48,969 nucleotides of DNA from contig DEUB01000069.1 of the NCBI GenBank assembly GCA_002362385.1, positions 1-48,969 on the forward strand, given 5' to 3'. How positions within the stretch are numbered: position 1 is the stretch's first letter; each line of letters opens with the position of its first letter. This DNA is from Lachnospiraceae bacterium UBA3273 (lineage in GTDB: Bacteria > Bacillota > Clostridia > Lachnospirales > Lachnospiraceae). This document shows positions 24,138 through 32,840 of this stretch, piece after piece. The notes below the pieces were generated by a model. That model saw only the letters and a program-made list of their open reading frames with translations. It ran no database searches and was not told the DNA's origin. Position numbers and translations under genes: made by a program.

Positions 24138-25841
24138 ATGAAGAAAAAAATAATTCCTGTGGCAGTGGCGGCATGCCTGATCATAATTGTGGCGGCAATA
24201 GGAGTTCTTTTAAAGCTTTTGGATAAATATTCTTATTCCCGTGAAAAAGCGGATCTTTATGAATATTTTGGCGTTACGGGCGGAGAGGAGACCGCCATTG
24301 TTTTAAACGATGAAATTATGGAAACCAAGGCGGTCTTTAAGGACGGCCAGTGTTATCTTCCCATAGATTTTGTTAACGAGCAGATGAACAACCATTTTTA
24401 TTATGACGCCGTGGAAGGGCTGGTCATTTTTACCACGGACTATGATAAGGCGGTTACACAGGTGGGCAGTACGGATTATACCATGGCCGATACCTTTACT
24501 TCGGAAAATTATGTCCTGACCACATTATCCGGGGACAAGGTGTATCTTTCCCTGGATTATCTCAAAAAATTCTGTAATTTCTCATCGGTCTATTTTGCGG
24601 AACCAAACAGGATCGTGCTTTCCACGGTCTGGGAAACGGAAAAACACGCGCAGATAAAAAAGGACACCCAGATAAGGGTCCTTGGCGGGATCAAAAGCGA
24701 GATCTTAACGGAAGCGGCGGCGGGAACCGATGTGAAGATCCTGGAAACCATGGAAAACTGGAGCAAGGTCAAGACTGCCGACGGCTATATCGGTTACGTG
24801 GAAAACAAGCGCCTGGAAAATGAGGGAGAGATGACGCCCGCGGCGGTTACGGACGTTCCCGTACCGGAATACGCTTCCATCAAACGGGACGGTAAGATCT
24901 GCCTTGTCTGGGATCTGATCACGAACGCCACGGCAAACGGAATGGCGGGAGAACGCCTTGCAAATACCCAGGGGGTAAACGTGATTTCTCCCACATGGTT
25001 CATGTTGAGCGACAATGCCGGCAATTTTGTTTCTCTTGCAGACCCGGCGTATGTTCAGGAAATGCACGGAAGAGGAATTGAAGTCTGGGCCATGGTTTCG
25101 GATTTTTCCCATATTAATTATGAGGATAATCTGAGCCGGGAGGAAATTAAAGAGGTGCTAAGCATCACATCCAGGAGGACCAATCTGATCACGCAGCTGG
25201 TGGATGCGGTGCGCTCCTGTGGAATTGACGGGATCAATGTTGATTTTGAGAATATAAACGAGGAAGCGTCGGCGGGCTATATTCAGTTTCTGCGGGAGCT
25301 TTCCATCGAATGCCGCAAAAACGGAATCGTTTTATCGGTGGATAACGGTTTTCATGTGAATTACGACAGGGCAAAGCAGGCGGAAGTGGTGGATTATGTC
25401 ATAATCATGGGATATGATGAATTTGTTTCCGTGGAAGACGGCGGCCCCGGTCCCTGCGCATCCATAGATTTTGTAAAGCGGGGCATCGAAAAGACCCTTG
25501 CCCTTGTACCCAAAGAAAAAACGATCAATGCCATTCCTTTTTATACAAGGCTCTGGACCGTTACCGGCGACATCGGCAACAAGGCATACGGTATGCAGGA
25601 GATCGAAAATCTCCTCGCCGAAAATAATGTACAGACCGTATGGGATGAAGAGACCTGCCAGTATATTGCCGATTATACCGTTTCAGACGTAGGGTATTCC
25701 GTCTGGGTAGAGGAAAAGGATTCCATAACCGTGAAGTTAAACGTTATGGCCGGATACCAGCTGGCCGGCGTGGCATGCTGGAGGCTGGGGCAGGAAAAGC
25801 CCGATGTCTGGGAACCCATAGCCCTTTATTTACAGCAGTAG
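24138..25841 (+). CDS. Membrane-anchored GH18-family glycosidase with SH3 domain
   Basis: 567 aa. One N-terminal membrane helix (about residues 4-26) anchors a long extracellular part. Residues about 50-170 resemble a stalk domain of the copper-amine-oxidase N-terminal type. 177-230 is a bacterial SH3 domain (AGTDVKILETMENWSKVK, GYIGYV). 250-567 is a GH18 barrel of the spore-germination YaaH/SleL kind, with GIDGINVDFENI (catalytic Glu in the DxxDxDxE-like motif) and YVIIMGYDEF. It probably cleaves N-acetylglucosaminyl bonds of peptidoglycan. The ATG is chosen because TTGGAGG sits eight nt upstream and the promoter lies just before it. Confidence 0.87.
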   Translation: MKKKIIPVAVAACLIIIVAAIGVLLKLLDKYSYSREKADLYEYFGVTGGEETAIVLNDEIMETKAVFKDGQCYLPIDFVNEQMNNHFYYDAVEGLVIFTTDYDKAVTQVGSTDYTMADTFTSENYVLTTLSGDKVYLSLDYLKKFCNFSSVYFAEPNRIVLSTVWETEKHAQIKKDTQIRVLGGIKSEILTEAAAGTDVKILETMENWSKVKTADGYIGYVENKRLENEGEMTPAAVTDVPVPEYASIKRDGKICLVWDLITNATANGMAGERLANTQGVNVISPTWFMLSDNAGNFVSLADPAYVQEMHGRGIEVWAMVSDFSHINYEDNLSREEIKEVLSITSRRTNLITQLVDAVRSCGIDGINVDFENINEEASAGYIQFLRELSIECRKNGIVLSVDNGFHVNYDRAKQAEVVDYVIIMGYDEFVSVEDGGPGPCASIDFVKRGIEKTLALVPKEKTINAIPFYTRLWTVTGDIGNKAYGMQEIENLLAENNVQTVWDEETCQYIADYTVSDVGYSVWVEEKDSITVKLNVMAGYQLAGVACWRLGQEKPDVWEPIALYLQQ

Positions 25842-25866
25842 GTGGGAAACGCAAAAATCATAAGAT

Positions 25867-25942
25867 AAATTCTGCCCGGTCAGTTTCATAGCCCGGGACA
25901 TCCTGCAGATGCCCCGGCTTAAGATAAAGGGCAGAATTTTTT
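25867..25942 (+). terminator. Large two-layer terminator after the GH18 gene
   Basis: Outer 11-bp perfect stem AAATTCTGCCC (25867-25877) with GGGCAGAATTT (25929-25939), ending in a T-run. Inside it a second hairpin pairs AGCC.GGG.CATC with GATG.CCC.GGCT. It looks like a terminator with an extra arm. Confidence 0.8.
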
Positions 25943-25991
25943 CGCATTTCATCCATATAATATAATAAGGCTTTTGCGGAATGTGTTGGAT

Positions 25992-26678
25992 ATGGAAAAA
26001 AGAGTAGTGGCACTGACCATGACCACCTTTTTGCTGGTGGCGATGTATTTTCTGGCAAGAGAAGCGGCCGTATATACAATGGCGCAGAAAACGGAAGAAA
26101 AGGCCGTAGTGGTTATTGATGTGGGACACGGGGGAAACGATCCGGGCAAGGTGGGCGTTAACCAGGTTCTGGAAAAGGACATCAATTTACAGGTGGCATT
26201 AAAACTGGAAATGTTTTTACAGCAGTCCGATTTGACCGTGGTTCTGACAAGGCATGATGATATGGGCCTGTATGATGAGGGCGCCAGCAATAAAAAGGTT
26301 CAGGATATGAGAAGAAGGGTGGATTTTATCGAAGAGGTGCAGGCGGATCTGGTAGTGAGCATCCACCAGAACAGCTACAGCGATCCTTCGGTCAGGGGTC
26401 CCCAATGCTTCTTTTATAAAGGTTCGGAGGAAGGCGGAAGGATTTCCGGGCTTTTGCAGGAGCAGCTCAATACAGGGCTTAAGATCGAAAGGCCCAGAGA
26501 GGCGAAAGAAAATGACAGCTATTATCTGCTGAAGAAATCTTCGGTCCCCACGGTCATTGCCGAGTGCGGCTTTTTATCCAATCCGGAGGAAGCGGCCCTG
26601 TTAGGCAGTGAGTCCTACCAGGAAAAGTTGGCATGGAACCTATATTTGGGAATTTTAAAGTATTTCAATACCAAATGA
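25992..26678 (+). CDS. N-acetylmuramoyl-L-alanine amidase (Amidase_3)
   Basis: 228 aa. A signal-anchor helix (about residues 4-25) precedes an Amidase_3 zinc hydrolase that cuts the bond between muramic acid and the peptide stem. Zinc ligands are seen in VIDVGHGGNDPG, in the Glu of LEKDINLQVALKL, in VSIHQNSY, and the catalytic Glu in VIAECGFLSNPEE. Length and motifs fit the CwlC/CwlD group. The start is uncertain: an in-frame TTG 18 nt upstream has AAGG before it, while this ATG has only a weak site. Confidence 0.88.
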   Translation: MEKRVVALTMTTFLLVAMYFLAREAAVYTMAQKTEEKAVVVIDVGHGGNDPGKVGVNQVLEKDINLQVALKLEMFLQQSDLTVVLTRHDDMGLYDEGASNKKVQDMRRRVDFIEEVQADLVVSIHQNSYSDPSVRGPQCFFYKGSEEGGRISGLLQEQLNTGLKIERPREAKENDSYYLLKKSSVPTVIAECGFLSNPEEAALLGSESYQEKLAWNLYLGILKYFNTK

Positions 26679-26766
26679 TTTATGGTAAAATAGGGCGGAG
26701 CGAAAGAATTGGGGCGGGAATTGGAACGGCAGGCAAAAGCGCCGCAGGGTTTTGGAGATGAACACA

Positions 26767-27816
26767 GTGGATACCAGATGGGAAAAGATTTCCAAAGAAC
26801 ATACGGATAAGGATATCATCAAAGAGGCAGGAGACATCATTAAAAACGGCGGCCTCGTCGCTTTTCCCACAGAGACGGTTTACGGCCTGGGAGGGGATGC
26901 CTTGAATCCGGAGTCCTCCAGGAAGATTTACGAAGCTAAGGGAAGGCCGTCAGACAATCCCCTGATCGTACATATTGCGGATCTTAAGGATCTTTACAAA
27001 ATAGTTTCTTACATACCGGAGTCCGCATTAATACTGGCGAAACATTTCTGGCCCGGACCCCTTACCATGATCTTTTCGAAAAGCGATGCGGTGCCCTATG
27101 AAACGACAGGGGGGCTGGATACGGTCGCCGTGCGTTTTCCCTCTGATAAGACGGCGCAGGGACTTATTAAAGCGGCAGGAGGATTTGTGGCGGCGCCGAG
27201 CGCCAATGCTTCGGGACGGCCCTCCCCTACCAGCGCAAAGCATGTGTATGAAGACCTGCAGGGCAGGATAGAAATGCTCTTAGACGGCGGAAGCTGTGAA
27301 ATCGGCCTGGAATCCACCATTGTGGATATGACGGAGGAGATTCCCGTTATTTTGAGGCCGGGATATATAACGGAGGAAATGCTTGAAGAGGTTCTGCACC
27401 GCGTTGAGGTGGACAGGACGATCCTAAGCAATTTATCAAAAGCGGCGCCTAAGGCTCCGGGAATGAAATACCGGCATTACGCGCCAAAGGGGGAACTGGT
27501 CATTGTCAGCGGCGAAAGCCCCGGGGTAACGGCATATGTGAATGAAAGGATCAAAGAGGGCGTATCCGCCGGCAGAAGGGTGGGAGTCATTGCTACCGAC
27601 GAAACCATCGGACTCTACGATGATTGCTTGAAGAAAAGCGTGGGAAGGCGGGAGGACGAGGCGGCTGTGGCCAGAAGGCTTTATGAAATACTGCGCGAAT
27701 TTGATGAAGAGGGAGCGGAGGAAATTTATTCGGAGGCCTTTGATTACGGTGGAATGGGACAAGCCATTATGAACAGGCTGTTAAAAGCGGCAGGTCATCA
27801 TGTAATAAAAGTATAG
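26767..27816 (+). CDS. tsaC: L-threonylcarbamoyladenylate synthase (Sua5 type)
   Basis: 349 aa. The N-terminal YrdC domain (about 15-200) has GGLVAFPTETVYGLGGDAL, KGRPSDNPLIVHI, FWPGPLTMIF, VAVRFPSD and APSANASGRPSPTSA. The C-terminal Sua5 domain (about 210-345) begins APGMKYRHYAPKGEL. It makes threonylcarbamoyl-AMP from Thr, bicarbonate and ATP for the t6A tRNA modification. Three starts are possible: TTG, ATG and GTG. GTG at 26767 is chosen because TTGGAG is nine nt upstream and the protein then begins MDTRWEK, as in relatives. It heads tsaC-rpiB-upp. Confidence 0.93.
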   Translation: MDTRWEKISKEHTDKDIIKEAGDIIKNGGLVAFPTETVYGLGGDALNPESSRKIYEAKGRPSDNPLIVHIADLKDLYKIVSYIPESALILAKHFWPGPLTMIFSKSDAVPYETTGGLDTVAVRFPSDKTAQGLIKAAGGFVAAPSANASGRPSPTSAKHVYEDLQGRIEMLLDGGSCEIGLESTIVDMTEEIPVILRPGYITEEMLEEVLHRVEVDRTILSNLSKAAPKAPGMKYRHYAPKGELVIVSGESPGVTAYVNERIKEGVSAGRRVGVIATDETIGLYDDCLKKSVGRREDEAAVARRLYEILREFDEEGAEEIYSEAFDYGGMGQAIMNRLLKAAGHHVIKV

Positions 27817-27857
27817 TTGTAAATACAGATTTAAATAAGGAAAGGCAGGTAAGAGAC

Positions 27858-28289
27858 ATGATAGCAATCGGAAGTGATCATGGAGGATATGATTTAAAGG
27901 AACTGGTGATCAGACATTTGGAGGAGAAGGGCGTAGATGTCAACGACATGGGATGCTATGATAAAAGCTCCTGCGATTACCCGGTCTATGGAAAAGCGGT
28001 GGCTAAGGCTGTGGCCGACGGCAGCTGCGATAAGGGCATTGTGATCTGTACCACGGGAATCGGGATCTCCATTGTTGCCAATAAGGTTAAAGGGATTCGT
28101 GCCGCTTTATGCGCAGATACTTTTTCCGCAAAGATGACGCGCCTGCACAATGACGCCAATGTGCTGGCAATGGGAGCCGGCATCGTAGGACCGAATCTGG
28201 CCCTGGAGATCGTGGATACTTTTTTAAGTACCGGATTTTCCGAAGAGGAAAAGCACAAACGGAGAGTTGACGCAATAGAAACGGAATGA
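27858..28289 (+). CDS. rpiB: Ribose-5-phosphate isomerase B
   Basis: 143 aa, RpiB/LacAB fold. MIAIGSDHGGYDLKELV, the Cys-containing CTTGIGISIVANKVKGIRAALC, NDANVLAMGAG and a C-terminal KHKRRVDAIE are all present. It interconverts ribose 5-phosphate and ribulose 5-phosphate. It lies between tsaC and upp, as in B. subtilis. Start ATG follows AAGGAAAGGCAGGTAAGAGAC. Confidence 0.94.
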   Translation: MIAIGSDHGGYDLKELVIRHLEEKGVDVNDMGCYDKSSCDYPVYGKAVAKAVADGSCDKGIVICTTGIGISIVANKVKGIRAALCADTFSAKMTRLHNDANVLAMGAGIVGPNLALEIVDTFLSTGFSEEEKHKRRVDAIETE

Positions 28290-28316
28290 ATGAAAACGGA
28301 ATGACCCGGATAAGGG

Positions 28317-28350
28317 CGGGGTATGCATACAGGTATGTTTCCTGACCCCG
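28317..28350 (+). promoter_or_regulatory. Hairpin in the upp leader
   Basis: CGGGGT (28317-28322) pairs with ACCCCG (28345-28350), and the loop contains CATA..TATG. It ends directly before the GGAGG of upp, so it could influence translation or cover transcript processing. No match to a PyrR loop was seen. Confidence 0.35.
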
Positions 28351-28363
28351 TGGAGGTAAATTT

Positions 28364-28993
28364 ATGGGCAGAGTTATGGTTATGGATCACCCGTTGATCC
28401 AGCATAAGATCGGTTATATCAGAAGATGCGAGACGGGAACAAAGGATTTCCGGCAGACGATCAGTGAAATTGCCATGCTGATCTGTTATGAGGCGACAAG
28501 GGATCTGCCTCTTTCGGATGTGGAGATCGAAACGCCGATCTGTAAAACAACGGTAAAAGAATTAAAGGGCAAGAAAATGGCTATCGTGCCTATCCTGAGA
28601 GCGGGCCTGGGCATGGTCGACGGAATGCTCAGCATGATACCCGCTGCAAAAATAGGGCATATCGGTCTTTACAGGGATCCGGTAACGGTCAAACCTGTAG
28701 AATACTATTGCAAGCTTCCGGCGGATTGTGACGAACGGGAAGTGTTTGTGGTGGACCCGATGCTGGCAACGGGAGGTTCCTGTGTGGCGGCGATCGACAT
28801 GCTGAAGGCCAGGGGCTGTAAAAATATCCGGTTTTTGTGCATTATCGCTGCGCCGGAGGGAGTGAAGGCCCTTAAGGAGGCTCATCCCGATGTGGATATT
28901 TATATCGGGGCGCTGGATGAAAAACTCAATGAACACAGTTATATCGTTCCCGGCTTGGGCGATGCGGGAGACCGGATCTTCGGGACGAAATAA
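28364..28993 (+). CDS. upp: Uracil phosphoribosyltransferase
   Basis: 209 aa, full length. VMDHPLIQHKIGYIRR, PILRAGLGMVDG, IGLYRDPVTVKPVEYY, the PRPP loop VVDPMLATGGSCVAAID and the uracil-binding end YIVPGLGDAGDRIFGTK. It salvages uracil to UMP. In B. subtilis upp lies just before the atp operon; here a dCMP deaminase and three other genes intervene. Confidence 0.96.
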   Translation: MGRVMVMDHPLIQHKIGYIRRCETGTKDFRQTISEIAMLICYEATRDLPLSDVEIETPICKTTVKELKGKKMAIVPILRAGLGMVDGMLSMIPAAKIGHIGLYRDPVTVKPVEYYCKLPADCDEREVFVVDPMLATGGSCVAAIDMLKARGCKNIRFLCIIAAPEGVKALKEAHPDVDIYIGALDEKLNEHSYIVPGLGDAGDRIFGTK

Positions 28994-29020
28994 AGGAATT
29001 GGATAAAAGGGAGGAATATC

Positions 29021-29506
29021 ATGCCGGGACAAAGAAAAGATTACATATCATGGGATGAGTATTTTATGGGGGTCGCCCAGCTGTCAGGAATGCGTTCCAA
29101 GGACCCCAATACCCAGGTGGGAGCCTGTATCGTGGGGAATGATAACAGGATCTTATCCATGGGATATAACGGATTTCCCAACGGCTGCTCGGACGATCTG
29201 TTTCCGTGGGCAAGAGAGGGAGGGGAAATGGAGACAAAGTATCCATTTGTGACCCATAGCGAACTGAATGCCATACTGAATTACCGGGGAGGCAGCTTAG
29301 AAGGGACCAAACTCTATGTTTCCCTGTTTCCCTGTAATGAATGCGCCAAAGCGATCATCCAGTCGGGGATCAAGACGGTGGTATATGCGACGGATAAGTA
29401 CAGGGACTCCGAATCGGTCAAAGCATCCAAGATGATGTTTGATGCGGCGGGAGTTGCTTATTGCCAATATCAGCACTCGGGCAAAAAGATAGAATTGGAA
29501 TTGTAA
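29021..29506 (+). CDS. comEB: Deoxycytidylate (dCMP) deaminase
   Basis: 161 aa zinc deaminase converting dCMP to dUMP for thymidylate synthesis. WDEYFMGVAQLSGMRSKDPNTQVGA, then the zinc motif HSELNAILN (Ser instead of the usual Ala) and PCNECAKAIIQSGI, with YRDSESVKASKMMFDAAGV. It lies 27 nt after upp, giving a small pyrimidine pair. The symbol comEB follows the B. subtilis name; dcd or tadA would be wrong. Confidence 0.92.
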   Translation: MPGQRKDYISWDEYFMGVAQLSGMRSKDPNTQVGACIVGNDNRILSMGYNGFPNGCSDDLFPWAREGGEMETKYPFVTHSELNAILNYRGGSLEGTKLYVSLFPCNECAKAIIQSGIKTVVYATDKYRDSESVKASKMMFDAAGVAYCQYQHSGKKIELEL

Positions 29507-29526
29507 TAGAGGACAGAGGTAATGTG

Positions 29527-30675
29527 ATGAAAAAAGCGGCGAGGACTATCCCGGCGTTCATAATGGCAGCAGTGTTGTTTATGGCGGCAGCGATGGATAT
29601 CCCGGCCTCCACCTACACCCAGCTGCAGGATGCAAAAGGGGATAAAGAAGAAGCGGAAAACGGTATTGATGATACCCAGGGCGATCTGAAAGACTTAAAT
29701 ACGCAAAAGGCCGACCTGCAGACTTACTTGGATCAGCTGAACGGACAGCTGAACCAGGCCAGCAGCGAATTGGCGGGAATAGAAAGCCTGATCGAAGAAA
29801 AGGAAACGGCAATTGAAGATATACAGGTAAAACTGGAACAGGCCAAAGAAGATTCCAGAGAGCAATATGAAGCTATGAAGGAGCGGATCCAGTTTATGTA
29901 TGAGCGGGGAGACGCCGCATATCTGGAACTGTTTTTTTCGGCGGAAAGCTTCGGAGATTTCCTGAATAAAACGGAATATGTGGAAAGGCTTACGGAATAT
30001 GACAGGCGGATGCTTGAAAATTATGTCAGCCTTCAGGAGCAGATCGAAACGGATGAGCAGACCCTGATAGACGAAAGGGAAGCCCTGGACGTTTTGCTTG
30101 GGGAGGCTGTTGAAAAGAAGGAAGAAATTTCGGGAATGGTAAAAGAGACCAGCGCAAGCATGGCTGATTATGAGGACCAGATTTCCGAAAAGGAAAAAGA
30201 ACTGCTGGAATATGAGAAACAGCTCAGGGAAAGTGAAAATGACATCGCTACGTTACAGGCCAAGCTGGAAGAGGAAATGAAATTGAGCCAGCAGGCAGCG
30301 GCAGCGGGCTTTACGGATTTGTCCGATATCGCATTTGCGGCAGGAGATATCGACCTTTTGGCGGCCATTATAGAATGCGAAGCGGGGGGAGAACCCTATA
30401 CGGGAAAGGTTGCCGTAGGGAATGTGGTCATGAACCGCGTCAAGAGCGCGGTATTTCCCAATACCGTCCTGGAAGTGATCTATCAGAACAGGCAGTTTTC
30501 GCCTGTGGGAAGCGGACGTTTTGCCATTGTTTTATCAAGGGGCGCCAATGCGGAATGCTATCAGGCGGCCCAGGATGCCATGTCGGGCGCGGCGCCTGTG
30601 GGAAACTGTTTGTTTTTCAGAACGCCCATACCGGGCCTGACGGGCATGCAGATCGGCGGGCATATATTTTATTAA
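29527..30675 (+). CDS. PcsB-like coiled coil fused to a SleB-type cell-wall hydrolase
   Basis: 382 aa. A signal peptide (about 1-27, AMDIPAST) is followed by a long Glu/Lys/Gln-rich coiled coil (about 30-260) with the MYERGDAAYLELFFSAESFGDFLNKTEYVERL segment typical of PcsB/CwlO proteins that contact FtsEX. Residues 268-382 are a Hydrolase_2 (SleB) domain: LLAAIIECEAGGEPYTGKVAVGNVVMNRV, with the catalytic Glu in ECEAGGE. SleB domains are peptidoglycan lytic enzymes, known from spore cortex lysis. Coiled-coil regulators usually carry NlpC/P60, CHAP or M23 ends instead. The start is the ATG after AGAGGTAATGTG. Confidence 0.87.
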   Translation: MKKAARTIPAFIMAAVLFMAAAMDIPASTYTQLQDAKGDKEEAENGIDDTQGDLKDLNTQKADLQTYLDQLNGQLNQASSELAGIESLIEEKETAIEDIQVKLEQAKEDSREQYEAMKERIQFMYERGDAAYLELFFSAESFGDFLNKTEYVERLTEYDRRMLENYVSLQEQIETDEQTLIDEREALDVLLGEAVEKKEEISGMVKETSASMADYEDQISEKEKELLEYEKQLRESENDIATLQAKLEEEMKLSQQAAAAGFTDLSDIAFAAGDIDLLAAIIECEAGGEPYTGKVAVGNVVMNRVKSAVFPNTVLEVIYQNRQFSPVGSGRFAIVLSRGANAECYQAAQDAMSGAAPVGNCLFFRTPIPGLTGMQIGGHIFY

Positions 30676-30679
30676 AATC

Positions 30680-31231
30680 TTACTGCGTTTCCCGGCCTTC
30701 GTATTTTTCAAGATAGTCCTGGTATTTTTTGAATTCTCCGGAATAGATCAGGTTCAAAAGAAGGCTTAACCGGTTGAGCCCGGCTTTTAACAGCTCGATG
30801 CTCAAGGCCCCGGAATCGAGGGCTGCGGTCAGCTCGTCCAGGTCCACGACTTTTACGAAGCCGTCCGGATAGATGATGACATCGGCCAGCAGGTCGGTGG
30901 CAACGAGGCAGTTTGCCGTATTTTCCGAAGGGAACTCTGTCTTAACGGTTTTCCCGCAGGAAACAGGAGCAAAAACAGGGTAGTCCACATGGATAATATC
31001 GCAGTACCAGTATAAGAGGCTGCCGTCCTTCTGATAAAATTTGCTGATCTTAAAGCCCAGGTCATAAAAATAACAGGAGTAGCCGTGGTGCAGGTCTTCT
31101 CTTGGTTTTAAGGCGTGCCAGCGGGTAACGAGGATGCGCTCTTCTTCGGAAAAGTAAAGAATTTCGTCGTCCTTTAAGCAGATACATTCATCCGGGATGA
31201 TTCTTTTTCGAAACAAAACAGGTGTTTTCAT
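30680..31231 (-). CDS. DUF402 family protein
   Basis: 183 aa. DUF402 (FomD-like/YgaC-like) features: KTPVLFRKRIIPDECICLKDD, SCYFYDLGFKISKFYQKDGSLLYWYCDI and LVATDLLADVIIYPDGFVKVVDLDEL, a cluster of Asp residues that binds metal in related nucleoside phosphatases and CMP-phosphonate hydrolases. The enzyme role here is unknown. Convergent with the SleB gene (4-nt gap). GAAAGGAGTCCTG precedes the ATG. Confidence 0.87.
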   Translation of the reverse strand: MKTPVLFRKRIIPDECICLKDDEILYFSEEERILVTRWHALKPREDLHHGYSCYFYDLGFKISKFYQKDGSLLYWYCDIIHVDYPVFAPVSCGKTVKTEFPSENTANCLVATDLLADVIIYPDGFVKVVDLDELTAALDSGALSIELLKAGLNRLSLLLNLIYSGEFKKYQDYLEKYEGRETQ

Positions 31232-31270
31232 CAGGACTCCTTTCGGGGGAAACGGTAGATATTTTTATAA

Positions 31271-31299
31271 ATACTACACTTTGGAAGGGTAAAAGTCAA
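31271..31299 (-). promoter_or_regulatory. Promoter of the DUF402 gene
   Basis: Minus strand: TTGACT (31299-31294), a 17-bp spacer and TAGTAT (31276-31271). Confidence 0.65.
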
Positions 31300-31355
31300 C
31301 GAAAATGCGGTTTGTTTTTTTGTATAAATTTTATGTTGATTTTGCAAGTATTAAG

Positions 31356-31384
31356 TGGACATTGACCGGAAAAATGAGTATAAT
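31356..31384 (+). promoter_or_regulatory. Promoter of the ATP synthase operon
   Basis: TGGACA (31356-31361), a 17-bp spacer and TATAAT (31379-31384), 70 nt before the first gene. Confidence 0.7.
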
Positions 31385-31453
31385 AAAAACTAAGTCCGGC
31401 TGGAAGAAAGAGCCTTTTAAAGCAAAATCAGGAAATTTAAAGAGGCGTTATAT

Positions 31454-31702
31454 ATGAAATACAACAAAAATGTATATCGTGCCCTTGCTATGATAACCCA
31501 GTTCGGGCTGAATATGCTGGTTCCCATATTTGGCTGTGCGTTTTTGGGAAGTTTTATCGATAAAAAACTGGGAACTTCTTTTTTTGTCATTATTTTCTTT
31601 TTCATCGGCGCATTGGCGGGATTCAGGAATGTATTTCTTTTTTCCCAAAAGATTTACGAGGATAAGGAGAAGCCGGATGAAAAAACCAGGAGAAATAAAT
31701 AG
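31454..31702 (+). CDS. atpZ: AtpZ/AtpI-type F0F1 assembly protein
   Basis: 82 aa with two membrane helices (about 13-35 and 42-65) and the family pattern LVPIFGCAFLGSFIDKKLGTSFF, then GALAGFRNVFLF. Such proteins assist c-ring assembly or bind magnesium. First gene of the operon; its end overlaps the next gene by 26 nt. Confidence 0.82.
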   Translation: MKYNKNVYRALAMITQFGLNMLVPIFGCAFLGSFIDKKLGTSFFVIIFFFIGALAGFRNVFLFSQKIYEDKEKPDEKTRRNK

Positions 31703-32063
31703 TTCACTGCCGGATCTGTTTGCGGGCATTCTGATCTTCGGAGCGCTTGCGGAAATCATACCGGTGTGGTTCGTAAATGATAAAGCGGGTTATACCATCG
31801 GTCTTCTGATCGGTATAGTGACCGCTATGTTTGTTGCCTGGCATATGGCATGGTCTTTGAATCGGGCATTTGAGTTTGACGAGGGGACTGCCACAAAAAG
31901 GCTGCAGAAAAACAGCGCTTTGCGGTACGGGGTCCAGTTGATCGTTCTGGGTATCCTGATTATTACGGAGGCGGGGAATCCTCTTTCGGCATTTTTAGGG
32001 ATGTGGAGCTTGAAAGTAGCGGCGTATACGGCGCCGTTTACTCATAAACTATTTAGGAGGTGA
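31677..32063 (+). CDS. atpI: ATP synthase subunit I-like protein
   Basis: 128 aa with four hydrophobic segments, starting inside the end of the previous gene with AAGGAG nine nt upstream (a longer in-frame reading exists but overlaps most of atpZ and has no site). Composition and position just before atpB fit the UncI/AtpI group, thought to help assemble the c-ring. The sequence itself is weakly conserved. Confidence 0.75.
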   Translation: MKKPGEINSSLPDLFAGILIFGALAEIIPVWFVNDKAGYTIGLLIGIVTAMFVAWHMAWSLNRAFEFDEGTATKRLQKNSALRYGVQLIVLGILIITEAGNPLSAFLGMWSLKVAAYTAPFTHKLFRR

Positions 32064-32067
32064 ATGT

Positions 32068-32787
32068 ATGGGGCAGGGAATTTTGTTATCCGGAGGAGCC
32101 GATATCGACTTCATGGTCCATGGGATATTTTCCTATGAAATATTCGGTCAGACGGTCTGGATAACAACGACACACGTCTGTGTGCTGATTGTCTTTTTGC
32201 TGATCATAGGCTTTTGCCTGGCGGCAAACAGGACAGTGAAGAAAGCCGGCGATGTTCCCAAAGGGTTTCAGAATGTGGTTGAACTGATCGTAGAGATGTT
32301 AGACGGCATGGTAAAGTCCACCATGGGCAAAAACGCTGCAAAGTTTGCCAATTACATCGGCACGATATTTATATTCATATTGATCAGCAACATTTCGGGA
32401 CTGTTTGGTCTGCGTCCGCCCACAGCAGATTACGGCGTAACGCTGGCATTGGGCGTTATGACTTTTTCTATCATTCATTTTAACAAGTTCAAGCATCAGC
32501 ATATAAGCGGTGTGATCAAAGGACTTTGTGACCCATGGCCCATCTGGGCGCCGATCAACATTATCGGCGATGTGGCTGTACCGATCTCGTTATCGCTGCG
32601 TTTATTCGCAAACGTATTATCCGGCACGGTTATGATGGCACTGGTTTACGGGCTTCTCTCGTGGATCGCCACGGCCTGGCCTGCTGTTTTGCATGTGTAT
32701 TTCGACCTGTTTTCGGGCGCGATCCAGACATACGTATTCTGTATGCTGACCATGACCTACGTAACAGATGCAATCGGCGAATCATAA
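32068..32787 (+). CDS. atpB: F0F1 ATP synthase subunit a
   Basis: 239 aa with about five to six membrane helices. It includes PKGFQNVVELIVEMLDGMVKS, the essential Arg in ISLSLRLFANVLSGTVMM and the C-terminal IQTYVFCMLTMTYVTDAI. Subunit a forms the ion half-channels next to the c-ring. TTAGGAGGTGAATGT precedes the ATG. Confidence 0.96.
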   Translation: MGQGILLSGGADIDFMVHGIFSYEIFGQTVWITTTHVCVLIVFLLIIGFCLAANRTVKKAGDVPKGFQNVVELIVEMLDGMVKSTMGKNAAKFANYIGTIFIFILISNISGLFGLRPPTADYGVTLALGVMTFSIIHFNKFKHQHISGVIKGLCDPWPIWAPINIIGDVAVPISLSLRLFANVLSGTVMMALVYGLLSWIATAWPAVLHVYFDLFSGAIQTYVFCMLTMTYVTDAIGES

Positions 32788-32840
32788 GGTAAGAAAAGCA
32801 AAAACATATTTGCATTATTATTTTAAGGAGGAAAACAAAC

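Noticed and set aside
28317..28350. PyrR-binding attenuator of upp
   Set aside because: The hairpin lacks the conserved PyrR loop and there is no terminator partner.
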